35,816 nt of DNA, taken from Microbacteriaceae bacterium BACL25 MAG-120322-bin65. Lineage in GTDB: Bacteria; Actinomycetota; Actinomycetes; Actinomycetales; Microbacteriaceae. A program made the translations under genes and the position numbers. The stretch is from positions 1-35,816 of the forward strand of contig LIAY01000004.1 in the NCBI GenBank assembly GCA_001438965.1. The letters are read 5' to 3'. Shown piece by piece: positions 1-9,400 of this stretch. The stretch's first letter is position 1, and every line of letters starts with the position of its first letter. Below the pieces are notes generated by a model. That model saw nothing but the letters and a program-made list of their open reading frames with translations, made no database searches and was not told where the DNA came from.

Positions 1-49
1 CCAGGCTCAACAGCCCAAGCCCTATTCTCTCGACCAGATCGCGCAGTAG
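1..49 (+). CDS. rplM: 50S ribosomal protein L13, C-terminal end (partial)
   Basis: Only the last 15 codons are inside the window. Reading from base 2 gives QAQQPKPYSLDQIAQ followed by TAG, which matches the usual actinobacterial L13 ending (…QPKPYEI-like, …QVAQ). The 5' part lies outside the window. It sits 24 bases before rpsI, the standard rplM-rpsI pairing, so the two are almost certainly cotranscribed. The fragment is too short for the ORF track. The identification rests on the tail sequence plus the neighbour. Confidence 0.85.
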   Translation, partial: QAQQPKPYSLDQIAQ

Positions 50-73
50 CGCTCGATAAAGGACAAAATTAAC

Positions 74-580
74 GTGGCTAAGACAGAAGAAACCGCAGAC
101 CAGAGCGTCGCGGAAGAAACCCCCCAGACGTACAGCACGGAAACTCCCGCTTCGGAAGCTGTTGCCGAGAAGAAGCCTCGCGCCCCGCTCAGTGTTGGTG
201 GCCAGGCTGTGGGTCGTCGCAAGCAGGCAATCGCACGCGTGCGTTTGACTCCTGGTAGCGGCTCCTACGCGGTCAACGGTCGCACGCTGGAACAGTATTT
301 CCCCAACAGGCTGCACCAGCAGCTGATCAATGACCCCTTCACGGTGTTAGACCTTGCCGGCAGCTATGACGTTATTGCTCGCATCACCGGTGGTGGACCT
401 TCCGGTCAGGCTGGCGCTTTGCGTTTGGGGATTGCTCGTGCCCTGAATCAGATCGATGAAGAGAACAACCGCGCTTCACTCAAAAAGGCCGGATTCCTGA
501 CACGGGATTCCCGCGTGAAAGAGCGTAAGAAGGCTGGTCTCAAGAAGGCTCGTAAGGCTCCTCAGTATTCGAAGCGTTAA
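74..580 (+). CDS. rpsI: 30S ribosomal protein S9
   Basis: Small-subunit ribosomal protein S9, whose C-terminal tail reaches toward the P-site tRNA. The protein is 168 aa. The first ~40 residues are an acidic, low-complexity extension of the kind seen in Actinobacteria. The conserved core begins near [12 protein letters not shown] and includes [10 protein letters not shown] and [19 protein letters not shown]. The basic tail [26 protein letters not shown] is diagnostic. The start is GTG at 74, preceded by AAAGGA about 10 bases upstream. It follows rplM closely in the classic L13-S9 operon. Confidence 0.97.
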   Translation: MAKTEETADQSVAEETPQTYSTETPASEAVAEKKPRAPLSVGGQAVGRRKQAIARVRLTPGSGSYAVNGRTLEQYFPNRLHQQLINDPFTVLDLAGSYDVIARITGGGPSGQAGALRLGIARALNQIDEENNRASLKKAGFLTRDSRVKERKKAGLKKARKAPQYSKR

Positions 581-594
581 ACGCTTCGAGGCGG

Positions 595-1968
595 ATGGAT
601 CCGATGGGTCGCCTTTTTGGTACAGATGGGGTCCGGGGGTTAGCCAATGGCGAGCTCACGGCCGATATGGTCGTGCGGTTGTGTCAAAGTGCTGCCCTCG
701 TACTCACTAAAGGGCGCCATGCTGATGAGCTCCAAGCCTTGGGGCGGCGGCCTAAAGCGGTCATCGCCCGCGACCCTCGTGTGTCAGGGGAGTTTCTCTC
801 TTCTGCGGTCTCAGCGGGTCTGGCAAGTTCCGGGATTGATGTCTGGGACGCGGGAGTAGTCCCCACCCCAGCCAACGCATTCTTGGTCCGAGAAGGCCAC
901 TTTGATTTCGGCGTGATGGTCTCGGCTTCGCATAATCCAGCCCCTGATAACGGGATTAAGTTCTTCTCCTACGGTGGCACGAAGTTGCCGGATGAGGTCG
1001 AAGATCGCATCGAGGCCGCCATGAGTGAGCCACCTCTAGCGCCATTAGGCGCTGATGTGGGGCGCATTATTCGGTTTGCTGATGCAGAAGATCGCTATGC
1101 CGAGCATCTGCTAGCCACTCTGGATCGCGATCTCACTGGTTTGCACGTGGTACTGGATTGCGCCCATGGGGCAGCCTCCACACTTTCACCCCGTGTTTTC
1201 CGCGAAGCAGGGGCCAGGGTGACCGTCATTGGTGACCAGCCCGATGGGCTCAACATTAATGATGGCTACGGCTCGACCTATCTGGAGCGGTTGCAAGAAG
1301 CCGTGCTCACAAACGGTGCTGACTTTGGTGTTGCCCACGATGGCGATGCGGATCGAGCACTGGCGGTCGATCACACGGGTCAGATTCTCGATGGCGATGT
1401 CATCATGGCCATTTTGGCGGTGTCGATGAAGCAAGCGGGCACGCTCGCCAACAACACCCTTGTCGCCACCGTGATGTCCAATCTGGGACTGCGCCTTGCG
1501 ATGAAGGAGCACGGAATCACGTTGCTCGAAACGGCGGTGGGCGATCGCTACGTTTTGGAGCAACTCGCTTCGAGTGGATCAAGCCTGGGTGGCGAGCAGT
1601 CGGGCCACCTTATTTTGACCGATCACTCCACCACTGGTGACGGGATTTTGACCGGGTTGCACTTGGCTCGTGAAATTAAGCGAACAGGTAAAACTTTGGC
1701 GCAGTTGGCCCAAATCATGTCGGTCTATCCTCAGGTTTTACTGAACGTATCTGGCGTAGATCGCAAACGTCTCGCTAAGAATGACACTGTCGCCGCCGCC
1801 GTCTTGGCAGCTGAGCAGGAACTAGGCGAACAAGGTCGCGTGCTCTTGCGTCCCTCGGGGACTGAAGCCCTGATTCGGGTGATGGTGGAGGCAGTCGATA
1901 TTGATACTGCAGAACGGATCGCAGCGGATTTGGCGGCGGTAGTAACACGCGAGCTCGCGCAGGCCTAA
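595..1968 (+). CDS. glmM: Phosphoglucosamine mutase
   Basis: Converts glucosamine-6-phosphate to glucosamine-1-phosphate, the step before GlmU in UDP-GlcNAc synthesis for peptidoglycan. It is an alpha-D-phosphohexomutase. The start is [10 protein letters not shown]. The phosphoserine loop VSASHNP has its catalytic serine near residue 112 of this ORF. The Mg-binding loop DGDADR is near residue 250. The sugar-binding GGEQSGH and the C-terminal phosphate-binding [12 protein letters not shown] are also present. A second in-frame ATG at 604 (MGRLFGTDG) fits the family N-terminus better and has GAGG/GGATGG upstream, so the true start may be 604. The TAA overlaps the stop codon of the convergent coaA gene. 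GlmS, the preceding pathway step, lies just beyond coaA. Confidence 0.96.
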   Translation: MDPMGRLFGTDGVRGLANGELTADMVVRLCQSAALVLTKGRHADELQALGRRPKAVIARDPRVSGEFLSSAVSAGLASSGIDVWDAGVVPTPANAFLVREGHFDFGVMVSASHNPAPDNGIKFFSYGGTKLPDEVEDRIEAAMSEPPLAPLGADVGRIIRFADAEDRYAEHLLATLDRDLTGLHVVLDCAHGAASTLSPRVFREAGARVTVIGDQPDGLNINDGYGSTYLERLQEAVLTNGADFGVAHDGDADRALAVDHTGQILDGDVIMAILAVSMKQAGTLANNTLVATVMSNLGLRLAMKEHGITLLETAVGDRYVLEQLASSGSSLGGEQSGHLILTDHSTTGDGILTGLHLAREIKRTGKTLAQLAQIMSVYPQVLLNVSGVDRKRLAKNDTVAAAVLAAEQELGEQGRVLLRPSGTEALIRVMVEAVDIDTAERIAADLAAVVTRELAQA

Positions 1969-2912
1969 ATCTTTCGCAGCAGTACTTTCTGAATGCGGTG
2001 GTCTGCCTCTTTTCGCAAAATCAGCGACGCTCGGGGTCTGGTGGGGAGAATGTTGTGGACCAGGTTGGGCTCGTTGATTTCCGTCCAAATTCGCCTGGCT
2101 TCTTGCCGCGCCTGCACTTCACCCAATTGCGCATAGCGATGGAAATGGCTTCTGGGGTCGCTAAAGGCACCTTTTTGAAGAGCGATGAAGCGTTCTTCAT
2201 ACCATTTAGCGATATCGCTGGTGCGAGCATCAACAAAAATGCCAAAATCAAAGAGGTCACTCACTGCCAGCGCAGAGGAAGTAGCCGGCGGCGCTAACAC
2301 GTTGAGGCCCTCGATGATGACAATGTCAGCACCGGCAACCTCCTGGGTTTGCCCGGGCACGCGGTCATAGAGCAGGTGGGAATACACCGGGGCGCTCACT
2401 GGTGAAACTCCACTTTTGATCTGGGACACAAATCGCAAAAGAGCGCGTGTGTCATAGCTTTCGGGGAATCCTTTGCGATCCACGGTGCCGCGCTTTTCTA
2501 GCTCCGCTAGGGGTAAAAGAAAACCATCAGTGGCCACCAACGCCACCGAGGGGGTTGCGGGATTCCTGGAGAGCAGTTCTGCCAATACCCGAGACGTTGT
2601 TGATTTGCCCACGGCAACACTGCCGGCCACGCCAATGATGAAAGGCGTATGGGATACGTCATCGCCTAAAAACTCTCGGGTGAGATAGTGCAGGTGTCTT
2701 GCGCCTTCGACATAGAGTGCCAGCAACATCGCTAAGGGCTGGTAGACCTGCAACACTTCATCGCCATCGAGCATGTCTCCCACCGAGCGAACCCGCGCAA
2801 GGTCATCCTCAGAGAGGGGCAGTGGGGACCTCGGAGCCAAATTAGACCAGCTTGCCCGGTCATATTCGAGAAAAGGGCTACCGTTGTCGCTTCCAGCGGA
2901 GGGCAGAGCCAT
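1965..2912 (-). CDS. coaA: Type I pantothenate kinase
   Basis: Phosphorylates pantothenate, the first committed step of coenzyme A synthesis. From the chosen start it is 315 aa, the normal length for CoaA. The P-loop [12 protein letters not shown] is at about residues 94-105. DGFL, the VIIEGLNVL stretch and a C-terminal [19 protein letters not shown] are typical of the family. The track ORF opens at 2993, but its first 27 residues look non-conserved and would run back into the glmS promoter region. [20 protein letters not shown] (ATG at 2912) resembles the family N-terminus. The gene is antiparallel between glmM and glmS. Its TAG and the glmM TAA overlap at 1965-1968. Confidence 0.93.
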   Translation of the reverse strand: MALPSAGSDNGSPFLEYDRASWSNLAPRSPLPLSEDDLARVRSVGDMLDGDEVLQVYQPLAMLLALYVEGARHLHYLTREFLGDDVSHTPFIIGVAGSVAVGKSTTSRVLAELLSRNPATPSVALVATDGFLLPLAELEKRGTVDRKGFPESYDTRALLRFVSQIKSGVSPVSAPVYSHLLYDRVPGQTQEVAGADIVIIEGLNVLAPPATSSALAVSDLFDFGIFVDARTSDIAKWYEERFIALQKGAFSDPRSHFHRYAQLGEVQARQEARRIWTEINEPNLVHNILPTRPRASLILRKEADHRIQKVLLRKI

Positions 2913-3007
2913 AACCACCAGGGTAGTGGCCGAGAGAGCCCACTCGGCACGGCTTTGTGCCCTCGTGGCCACCGCGCAGCAAGGGAGCATCACCTAGGCT
3001 AGAGGCC

Positions 3008-4858
3008 ATGTGCGGAATTGTCGGATATGTGGGCCAACGCTCCACCGCCCAGGTGGTCTTAGGCGGTCTAGCGCGTCTGGAATATCGCGGGTATGACTCG
3101 GCTGGTATCGCGATTATTACCCCTGGGAATGCACTTGTGTCCCATAAACGCGCCGGCAAGCTCAGCGTCTTGCGAGATGATCTGGCCACAAACCCTCTGC
3201 TGGATGGCACCACTGGCATTGGCCACACCCGGTGGGCAACCCATGGTCCGCCCACTGACAACAACGCCCACCCGCACTTAGGCGATGAGGGAAAGCTGGC
3301 GTTGATTCATAACGGGATCATCGAAAACTATGAGCTACTCAAGCGCGAACTTGTGGAGCAGGGCGAAACCTTCCATTCCGATACCGACTCTGAAGTGGTC
3401 GCCCTGATGCTCGGTCGGGAATATCGAGACACCCATGATGTGAGTACCGCCATGCAACGCGTTGTTGCCCGTTTAGAGGGCGCTTTTACTCTGTTGGCTG
3501 TTCATGCAAACCAGCCCGGCGTGGTCGTCGGCGCAAGGCGCAACTCACCCTTGGTGGTGGGTCTGGGCGAGGGGGAGAACTTCTTAGGTTCTGATGTTGC
3601 CGCTTTTGTGGCGTATACGGATAAAGCGATGGCCGTGGGACAAGACCAAATTGTCACCATTACCCCGGATTCTGTGACCGTTGTCGACTTCGAAGGCAAA
3701 CCCGCCAATGCGACCCCTTTCACCGTTGACTGGGATGCCTCCGCTGCCGATAAGGGTGGCTGGTCAAGCTTTATGGCTAAAGAAATTTCAGAAGAACCTG
3801 AAGCGGTGGCCAACACCCTTCGTGGGCGCGTGGGAGCTGGTGGGATTGTCACGCTACCCGAGCTTGATGCTGTACTAGGCGACTCAGTTTCGATTAGTCG
3901 CATTATCTTTATCGCCTGTGGCACAGCCGCCTACGCCTCGATGTTGGGCGCTTACGCCATTGAAAAATGGTCCGGTATTCCTGCCACGGTGGAGCTCTCG
4001 CACGAGTTTCGATACCGTGACCCGGTGGTGGACGCTTCCACGTTGATTGTGTCGGTGAGCCAGTCGGGTGAAACGATGGACACCCTGATGGCGGTGCGCT
4101 ACGCCAAAGAAAAAGGCGCCACCACATTGTCGATTTGTAACACCCAAGGTGCCACGATTGCTCGCGAATCAGATGCGGTGCTCTACACCTACGCAGGTCC
4201 GGAAGTCGCTGTGGCCTCCACGAAAGCTTTTCTCTCCCAAGTCGTTGCTACCTACCTTTTGGGGCTATATCTCGGTCAGCACAACGACCGTGTCAGCGCA
4301 GAGCTATCTGCACAGCTCGCCCAAGATTTCGAGGATCTGCCCGATCAGTTAGAAGAAATGGTCCAAACGGGCGCTCGCATCAAAGAGCTGGCTGGCTGGA
4401 TGGCCGATACTCGCTCAGTGTTGTTCTTGGGCCGCCACGTGGGCTATCCGGTGGCACTGGAGGGGGCACTCAAGCTCAAAGAGTTGGCCTATATCCATGC
4501 TGAGGGCTTTGCCGCAGGCGAGCTCAAACACGGCCCCATCGCGCTCATCGAACCGGGCCAAATCGTGTTCGTTGTGGTGCCAAGCCCCAGGGACCCCTCC
4601 TCCCTCCACGCCAAGGTGGTCTCGAACATCCAAGAAATTCGTGCCCGGGGCGCGCGCGTGATTGCCATCGCCGAAAAGGCCGACGCTGCCGTGTTGCCCC
4701 ACGCGGATGAAGTGATCGCGGTGCCTTTCGCCTCGACGTTCATGGAGCCACTTCTGGCTGTTGTTCCGCTGCATATTTTTGGCATGGAGTTGGCTGCTGC
4801 TAAAGGCCTAGATATTGATCAGCCGAGAAACCTGGCGAAATCCGTCACGGTGGAGTAA
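3008..4858 (+). CDS. glmS: Glutamine-fructose-6-phosphate aminotransferase (isomerizing)
   Basis: Makes glucosamine-6-phosphate from fructose-6-phosphate and glutamine, the entry step to UDP-GlcNAc. The protein is 616 aa. The start is fixed by chemistry: MCGIVGYVGQR puts the nucleophilic cysteine directly after the initiator Met, so the 17 extra residues of the track ORF (from 2957) are not part of it. An N-terminal class II glutaminase domain (HTRWATHG, HNGIIENY, SDTDSEV) is followed by two SIS sugar-isomerase domains (SQSGETMDT, ASTKAF, ELKHGPIALI). The C-terminus PRNLAKSVTVE is classical. It is divergent from coaA and is followed after 17 bases by acpS. Confidence 0.98.
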   Translation: MCGIVGYVGQRSTAQVVLGGLARLEYRGYDSAGIAIITPGNALVSHKRAGKLSVLRDDLATNPLLDGTTGIGHTRWATHGPPTDNNAHPHLGDEGKLALIHNGIIENYELLKRELVEQGETFHSDTDSEVVALMLGREYRDTHDVSTAMQRVVARLEGAFTLLAVHANQPGVVVGARRNSPLVVGLGEGENFLGSDVAAFVAYTDKAMAVGQDQIVTITPDSVTVVDFEGKPANATPFTVDWDASAADKGGWSSFMAKEISEEPEAVANTLRGRVGAGGIVTLPELDAVLGDSVSISRIIFIACGTAAYASMLGAYAIEKWSGIPATVELSHEFRYRDPVVDASTLIVSVSQSGETMDTLMAVRYAKEKGATTLSICNTQGATIARESDAVLYTYAGPEVAVASTKAFLSQVVATYLLGLYLGQHNDRVSAELSAQLAQDFEDLPDQLEEMVQTGARIKELAGWMADTRSVLFLGRHVGYPVALEGALKLKELAYIHAEGFAAGELKHGPIALIEPGQIVFVVVPSPRDPSSLHAKVVSNIQEIRARGARVIAIAEKADAAVLPHADEVIAVPFASTFMEPLLAVVPLHIFGMELAAAKGLDIDQPRNLAKSVTVE

Positions 4859-4875
4859 GCGAAAAGACGTAAGCC

Positions 4876-5244
4876 ATGGTGGTGGGCGTGGGAGTGGATT
4901 TAGTCGATATTGCTCGTTTTGAGCGCGCCCTCGAGCGAACACCCAAGCTTCGCGATCGCCTTTTTGGCCCACTTGATGTCTCACAACCGGATATCTCGTC
5001 ACAATCCTTGGCTGCCCGTTTTGCAGCAAAAGAGGCGGGAATCAAAGCTCTTGGTGGCAACATTCCAGGCTTTAGTTGGCACGATATTCAAATTCAGGGA
5101 GCTCGTGGCGAACAACCACGTTTAGTTCTCTCCGGCGGTGCCAGTGAGCACGCCAGCGCCCAAGGCATCGTTTCCCACCATGTGTCGCTCAGCCATGATG
5201 CGGGCATGGCACTTGCTTTTGTTGTGATGGAGGACGCCTCGTGA
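4876..5244 (+). CDS. acpS: Holo-[acyl-carrier-protein] synthase
   Basis: Transfers 4'-phosphopantetheine from CoA to the serine of acyl carrier protein, so it uses the product of the pathway begun by the nearby coaA. It is 122 aa, normal for AcpS. The Mg-binding motif VGVGVDLVDIARFE is at the N-terminus, AARFAAKEAGIKALG in the middle, and VSLSHDAGMALAFVV at the C-terminus. Start ATG 4876; the closely following GTGs at 4879 and 4882 are alternatives and the ribosome-binding site is weak. It sits 17 bases after glmS, and its TGA overlaps the GTG start of alr. Confidence 0.95.
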   Translation: MVVGVGVDLVDIARFERALERTPKLRDRLFGPLDVSQPDISSQSLAARFAAKEAGIKALGGNIPGFSWHDIQIQGARGEQPRLVLSGGASEHASAQGIVSHHVSLSHDAGMALAFVVMEDAS

Positions 5245-6347
5245 GTGGGGCCATGAGAGAGGCGTTGATTCGCCCGGGGGCAATTTCTGCCAATGTTGAA
5301 ATTTTGCGAAAAATCTCCGGCACACCGCACATGCTCATTGTGGTTAAAGCCGGTGGCTATGGTCATGGCGCGGTGACCGCGGCGCGAGCGGCGTTAGCCG
5401 GCGGGGCCGATTGGCTGGGAACAGCCGATATTCACGAAGCCCTAGAGCTCCGTGAAGCAGGAATTTCGGCCCCCGTTTTAGCTTGGCTGTTTGGCCCAGG
5501 CGAGGACCTCACCGGCGCCTATGAGGCCGGTATCGATTTGGGAGTTTCCTCGATCGCTCAACTTGAGCAGCTTCTTTCCGTGGTGAGCGCAGGCAAGCCT
5601 GCTCGCATTCACGTTAAAATTGATAGTGGACTGGGGCGCAATGGCCTAGACCCTAGAGACTGGGATGACTTTTTTGTGCGCTTGGCCCTTGCGCAACAAG
5701 CCAACGAGGCTCGCACGATCGGTATTTTTACCCACCTTTCTGGTACCTCAATTGCCGCTGATGCGAGCCAAGGCCAGGTCTATGACCAAGCCGTGGCGCT
5801 TGCCGCCGAACACGGGGTGGTCCCGGAGATTCGCCATGTTGCCTCGAGTATTGGTACCAGCGATTCACCGGCTTTAGCTCATGACATGGTGCGCGTGGGG
5901 GCGGCGGCCTATGGGGTCCCCGTTACCGAGCGCTACGAGTCAGTTGGTCTGAGACCCGCGATGCGATTGAGCGCCCAAGTAATTTTGGTTAAACGGGTCG
6001 CTGCTGGTTTAGGGATCGGTTATGGGCACACGTATCGCACCGAAAATGAGACAAACCTTGCCTTGGTGCCTCTGGGATACGCCGATGGCATTGCCCGCCA
6101 TGCTTCCTCAGCTGGTCCCGTGGTTATTGAAGGAAACCGCTTTAGTGTTTCGGGGCGGATTTCTATGGATCAATTCAGTGTTGATCTAGGCCAGGCCACA
6201 GCGAAAGAAGGACAGTGGTGTGTCTTGTGGGGGGATCCCAGAGATGGTGAGCCCAGTGCTACCGAATGGGCGCAGGCAGCAGGAACCATTGCCTATGAAA
6301 TTGTGACCCGGGTAGGGCCTCGCGTTCCTCGGGTTATTGCCTTATGA
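5241..6347 (+). CDS. alr: Alanine racemase
   Basis: PLP-dependent interconversion of L- and D-alanine, supplying D-Ala for peptidoglycan. It is 368 aa. The PLP-lysine motif VVKAGGYGHG carries the catalytic Lys at about residue 36 (many relatives have KANAYGHG or KADGYGHG). Further landmarks are VKIDSGLGRNG, IFTHLSG, RVGAAAYGV, the YGHTYRTE region bearing the second catalytic Tyr, PLGYADGI, and GRISMDQFSVDL. The start GTG at 5241 has GGAGG at 5229-5233 and overlaps the acpS stop as GTGA; an ATG at 5253 is the alternative. The stop overlaps tsaE as ATGA, which indicates translational coupling. Confidence 0.96.
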   Translation: MSGAMREALIRPGAISANVEILRKISGTPHMLIVVKAGGYGHGAVTAARAALAGGADWLGTADIHEALELREAGISAPVLAWLFGPGEDLTGAYEAGIDLGVSSIAQLEQLLSVVSAGKPARIHVKIDSGLGRNGLDPRDWDDFFVRLALAQQANEARTIGIFTHLSGTSIAADASQGQVYDQAVALAAEHGVVPEIRHVASSIGTSDSPALAHDMVRVGAAAYGVPVTERYESVGLRPAMRLSAQVILVKRVAAGLGIGYGHTYRTENETNLALVPLGYADGIARHASSAGPVVIEGNRFSVSGRISMDQFSVDLGQATAKEGQWCVLWGDPRDGEPSATEWAQAAGTIAYEIVTRVGPRVPRVIAL

Positions 6348-6850
6348 AACTGGTGGTCGACACCAGCGCTGCGATGGAGCAACTAGGAGCGGTGTTGGCC
6401 GGTGTTGCCCGCGCTGGGGATGTCATCGTTCTCACTGGTGAATTAGGCGCTGGTAAAACGACCTTGGCTCGGGGCATGGGGGATGCCATGGAATTAGAAA
6501 CACCCGTATCTAGCCCAACCTTTATTGTGGCCAGGCACCATCGCTCTCATAACCCAGAAAGACCACCGCTTGTGCACTTAGATGCGTACCGTCTGGGCTC
6601 AAGCGCTGAGCTTGATGAGCTCGATATCGATGTGGAGCACTCGATTGTGCTGGCTGAATGGGCAGCGGAGTATGCCCAGGCGCTATCGAATCAGTGGCTA
6701 GAAATTGGCGTGCAGCGCCCCATCGGTGGCGCAGAGGACGTGGAATCGGATCAACCTCGCGAGGTGAGCATCAGCGCGCACGGTGAAGATAACGACATGA
6801 TGGCGCGCTTTGGAGCGGCACTGGAGGACTTTCGTGTTTCTCGCGGTTGA
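6344..6850 (+). CDS. tsaE: tRNA t6A37 synthesis ATPase TsaE
   Basis: P-loop ATPase that works with TsaB and TsaD in forming N6-threonylcarbamoyladenosine at tRNA position 37. It is 168 aa. The Walker A motif TGELGAGKTTLARG has its Lys at residue 38. The characteristic SPTFIVARHH…LVHLDAYRLGS stretch follows, and then a Walker-B-like SIVLAEWAAEY. The last ~30 residues (after LEIGVQRP) are poorly conserved. The ATG overlaps the alr stop, and the 3' end overlaps tsaB by 17 bases. Finding tsaE, tsaB and tsaD in one operon strongly supports all three calls. Confidence 0.95.
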   Translation: MKLVVDTSAAMEQLGAVLAGVARAGDVIVLTGELGAGKTTLARGMGDAMELETPVSSPTFIVARHHRSHNPERPPLVHLDAYRLGSSAELDELDIDVEHSIVLAEWAAEYAQALSNQWLEIGVQRPIGGAEDVESDQPREVSISAHGEDNDMMARFGAALEDFRVSRG

Positions 6851-7454
6851 TTCATCTCTCGGCACGACCGTTGCCATTGTCACCGACGATGGCAGGGTGC
6901 TCTCAGAGACCCAGAGTCTGGATATTCGAGGACATGCAGAAAATATTGGCGTTCTCCTTGCTAGCGCCTTAGAGTCTGCTGGAATTGGGGCCTCCGAGGT
7001 CACCCAGGTGGTGATGGGTATTGGCCCGGGACCGTTTACCGGGTTGCGGGTGGGCATGGCCTCGGCAATCGCGTTCGCCCATTCGCGCTCCCTGCCAGTT
7101 TTGCCTGTTATCAGCCACGATGCTCTGGGTTGGTTCGCCCCCGATGATGTGGTGGTCACCAGTGATGCTAGACGTGGTGAGCTGGCCTATAGCGTCTATT
7201 GGGGGCGCGAGGGCATGCGCCGCGTAGTGGGTCCAACGCTCTGTAGACCAGAGGATCTCGATGAGGCTCTCGGTGAGTACGCCCGCCTCGATCGTCTTGA
7301 GGCCACGATCATTCCGGCAGCCGGTTTAGCTCAGGTAGCCAGGGCTTTTCTCGAACACTCGCTAGCTTTCCCCGAGCCAAGACCACAGTATTTGCGTGCA
7401 CCCGATGTGACAGTCTCAGAAAAATCCTTGCCCCACAAGCCGGTGTTGCCATGA
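6834..7454 (+). CDS. tsaB: tRNA t6A37 synthesis protein TsaB
   Basis: Non-catalytic partner of TsaD in the t6A complex, with an ASKHA-type fold. The real start is GTG 6834 (MFLAVDSSLGTTVA), with GGAGG at 6823-6827 six bases upstream. The longer track ORF from 6810 adds eight residues without support. It is 206 aa. Landmarks are the N-terminal AVDSSLGTT loop, the conserved GPGPFTGLRVGMASAIAFA, and a middle segment ending VTSDARRGELAYSVYW. The start lies inside the tsaE end, and the stop overlaps rimI as ATGA. Confidence 0.94.
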   Translation: MFLAVDSSLGTTVAIVTDDGRVLSETQSLDIRGHAENIGVLLASALESAGIGASEVTQVVMGIGPGPFTGLRVGMASAIAFAHSRSLPVLPVISHDALGWFAPDDVVVTSDARRGELAYSVYWGREGMRRVVGPTLCRPEDLDEALGEYARLDRLEATIIPAAGLAQVARAFLEHSLAFPEPRPQYLRAPDVTVSEKSLPHKPVLP

Positions 7455-7945
7455 CGTATCGCCTCTCCCAAGTGCTACTAGAGGACCTCCCTGCTCTGAT
7501 CGAGATGGAATCTGAACTGTTCGGCCACGATGCGTGGTCTCCTTCGACCATGGTGGCCGAGGTTTCTCATCCCCAGAGCTACTATCTGCTTGCTCGCCAG
7601 GATGGCACAGACATTCTCTGTGGTTACGCGGGCCTCAGGGCCGCCCTCTCCGGTGGAGATCTAGGAGACATTCAAACCCTCGCTGTGGTGCCAGATCACC
7701 GCCGTGCAGGGTTGGGCAGGCTACTGCTGAACGCCGTACTTGATGAGGCCAGACGGCGTGGGGTTGGTGAGGTATTACTCGAGGTGCGAGCGGATAACAC
7801 GGCCGCTCGAGCGCTCTATGAAGCCGAAGGTTTTATGGCAATTGATGTGCGCAAGGGGTACTACCAACCCGATGGTGTTGATGCCATTGTGATGGCCAAA
7901 CACCTTGAGGCTAAAGGACTTGCGTGGGCGGTGGGTCATGACTGA
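7451..7945 (+). CDS. rimI: Ribosomal protein S18 alanine N-acetyltransferase (GNAT family)
   Basis: A GNAT-fold acetyltransferase of 164 aa. The acetyl-CoA pyrophosphate loop is visible as [15 protein letters not shown]. Before it is the strand DIQTLAV, and after it [19 protein letters not shown], the usual RimI C-terminal half. In many bacteria rimI lies between tsaB and tsaD, exactly as here, and that position is the main reason for choosing RimI over a generic GNAT. Known RimI acetylates the N-terminal Ala of S18; whether S18 is the substrate here cannot be told from the sequence. Start ATG 7451 overlaps the tsaB stop. The 3' end overlaps tsaD by 8 bases. Confidence 0.9.
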   Translation: MTYRLSQVLLEDLPALIEMESELFGHDAWSPSTMVAEVSHPQSYYLLARQDGTDILCGYAGLRAALSGGDLGDIQTLAVVPDHRRAGLGRLLLNAVLDEARRRGVGEVLLEVRADNTAARALYEAEGFMAIDVRKGYYQPDGVDAIVMAKHLEAKGLAWAVGHD

Positions 7946-8993
7946 ACCACTGGTGTTAGGAATTGAAACAAGCTGTGATGAAACCGGTGTTGGCATTGTT
8001 CGGGGCAGCACTCTTTTGGCCAACGCCGTGGCATCGTCGATGGCCGAACACGCTCGCTATGGCGGTGTGGTTCCTGAAGTTGCCGCGAGAGCTCACCTGG
8101 AAGCCTTACCGGTCGTTCTCGAACAGGCCCTGAAAGAGGCGGGGGTGACCTACGAAGATTTAGACGCGATAGCGGTGACCACAGGCCCTGGTCTAGCCGG
8201 TGCCTTGATGGTGGGGGTGGGGGCCGCCAAAGCGCTTGCGGTGAGCTTGGGTATTCCTTTTTATGCTCTGAATCATTTAGTGGGGCACGTGGGAGTGGAA
8301 TGTTTAGATCCGAGTAGAACCCAGACCATCACCCCCACCATCGCCCTGTTGGTGTCGGGTGGCCACACCTCGTTGCTGTTAGTTCATGACCTAGTTTCCA
8401 ACGTGGAGCTCTTAGGCGAAACCATTGATGACGCTGCTGGTGAAGCTTTTGACAAGGTGGCCCGAGTGTTGGGTCTGCCCTACCCCGGTGGACCTGAAAT
8501 TGATCGCTGTGCCAAAGAGGGCAACCCGGAATATTTCAGATTCCCGCGGGGGCTCACTCAACCGAAAGACCAAGAGAAACATCGCTACAACTTCTCTTTT
8601 TCTGGACTCAAAACTGCTGTTGCGCGCCATGTTGAAGCTCTCCAGGCTTCCGGGGAGACACTCGATATTGCGTCGATTGCCGCCTCTTTTCAAGAAGCGG
8701 TCGCCGATGTGCTGGTGAGCAAAGCTTTAGGGGCGTGTGCTGATTATGGTGTGCCCCGTCTTATGCTCGGTGGCGGTGTTGCCGCTAATTCCAGGGTGCG
8801 CGCTCTTGCCCAGCAGCGCTGTGAGCACTCTGGCATCGAATTGAGTATCCCGCCGTTGGATTTGTGCACGGATAATGGCGCCATGATTGCTGCTTTGGGT
8901 GCGCAACGAATGATGGCAGGTTTTCCCGGTTCACCCCTTTCTAGTGGGGTGAACTCCACACTCCCCGCTTCTGTCATCGCACTTACCGACTAG
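7938..8993 (+). CDS. tsaD: tRNA t6A37 threonylcarbamoyltransferase TsaD
   Basis: Catalytic subunit that transfers the threonylcarbamoyl group from threonylcarbamoyl-AMP to A37 of ANN-decoding tRNAs. Start ATG 7938 ([19 protein letters not shown]), not the longer track start at 7905; GGTGGG lies just upstream. It is 351 aa, the normal length. The metal-binding His pair is in LNHLVGHVG (residues 113 and 117; HLEGH in many homologues). The [10 protein letters not shown] loop, [22 protein letters not shown], and the C-terminal [12 protein letters not shown] and CTDNGAMIA (metal Asp) are all present. It ends the alr-tsaE-tsaB-rimI-tsaD run. Confidence 0.97.
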   Translation: MTEPLVLGIETSCDETGVGIVRGSTLLANAVASSMAEHARYGGVVPEVAARAHLEALPVVLEQALKEAGVTYEDLDAIAVTTGPGLAGALMVGVGAAKALAVSLGIPFYALNHLVGHVGVECLDPSRTQTITPTIALLVSGGHTSLLLVHDLVSNVELLGETIDDAAGEAFDKVARVLGLPYPGGPEIDRCAKEGNPEYFRFPRGLTQPKDQEKHRYNFSFSGLKTAVARHVEALQASGETLDIASIAASFQEAVADVLVSKALGACADYGVPRLMLGGGVAANSRVRALAQQRCEHSGIELSIPPLDLCTDNGAMIAALGAQRMMAGFPGSPLSSGVNSTLPASVIALTD

Positions 8994-9013
8994 CTCGCTA
9001 CGCTGGAGAGACC

Positions 9014-9400
9014 ATGAGTCTAGATAACACTCCCAATCCCGCCCCACACGAGACCATCTCGGAAATTTCTGTTACGGAGGTCTCGGTGGAGACTCATGGC
9101 GCCATGCCTCGGGTTTCTGATCCGAAACCGGGCGGCGCACTATCGAAGATTGCGCTCGGCCTTGGCTTGGTATCCCTCGCTCTGACACCTATTTTTGGAA
9201 TCGGTGTGTTTCCGGCGATCCTCGGCATCGTGATGGGGCATATCGCTAAACGAGGCGATGCTCTTGGCCAGATTCGCGCCATGGTGGGCTTGGGGCTCAG
9301 CTACGTTGCGCTGGTGGTGGGAACAATCATCCTGGTCTTTGTTGTGACGCCTATTGTTTTAGCTTTCCTCGTCAGCGCTGGCTACATCCTCGCTGACTAA
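9014..9400 (+). CDS. Small DUF4190-like membrane protein
   Basis: Predicted 128-aa membrane protein of unknown function. The first ~42 residues are polar and rich in Pro, Ser, Thr and Glu. Two hydrophobic helices follow, roughly residues 46-76 (…ALGLGLVSLALTPIFGIGVFPAILGIVMGH) and 92-124 (…LSYVALVVGTIILVFVVTPIVLAFL), joined by a short basic loop IAKRGDALGQIR. This helix-IAKR-helix layout matches the DUF4190 pattern common in Actinobacteria. GGAGAG is placed well before the ATG. It begins 20 bases after tsaD. Its last 42 bases overlap the convergent methyltransferase gene. Confidence 0.75.
   Translation: MSLDNTPNPAPHETISEISVTEVSVETHGAMPRVSDPKPGGALSKIALGLGLVSLALTPIFGIGVFPAILGIVMGHIAKRGDALGQIRAMVGLGLSYVALVVGTIILVFVVTPIVLAFLVSAGYILAD

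Noticed and set aside
2957-3007. N-terminal 17-residue extension of GlmS in the ORF track
   Set aside because: GlmS needs Cys immediately after the initiator Met; MCGIVGYVG at 3008 is the only sensible start.
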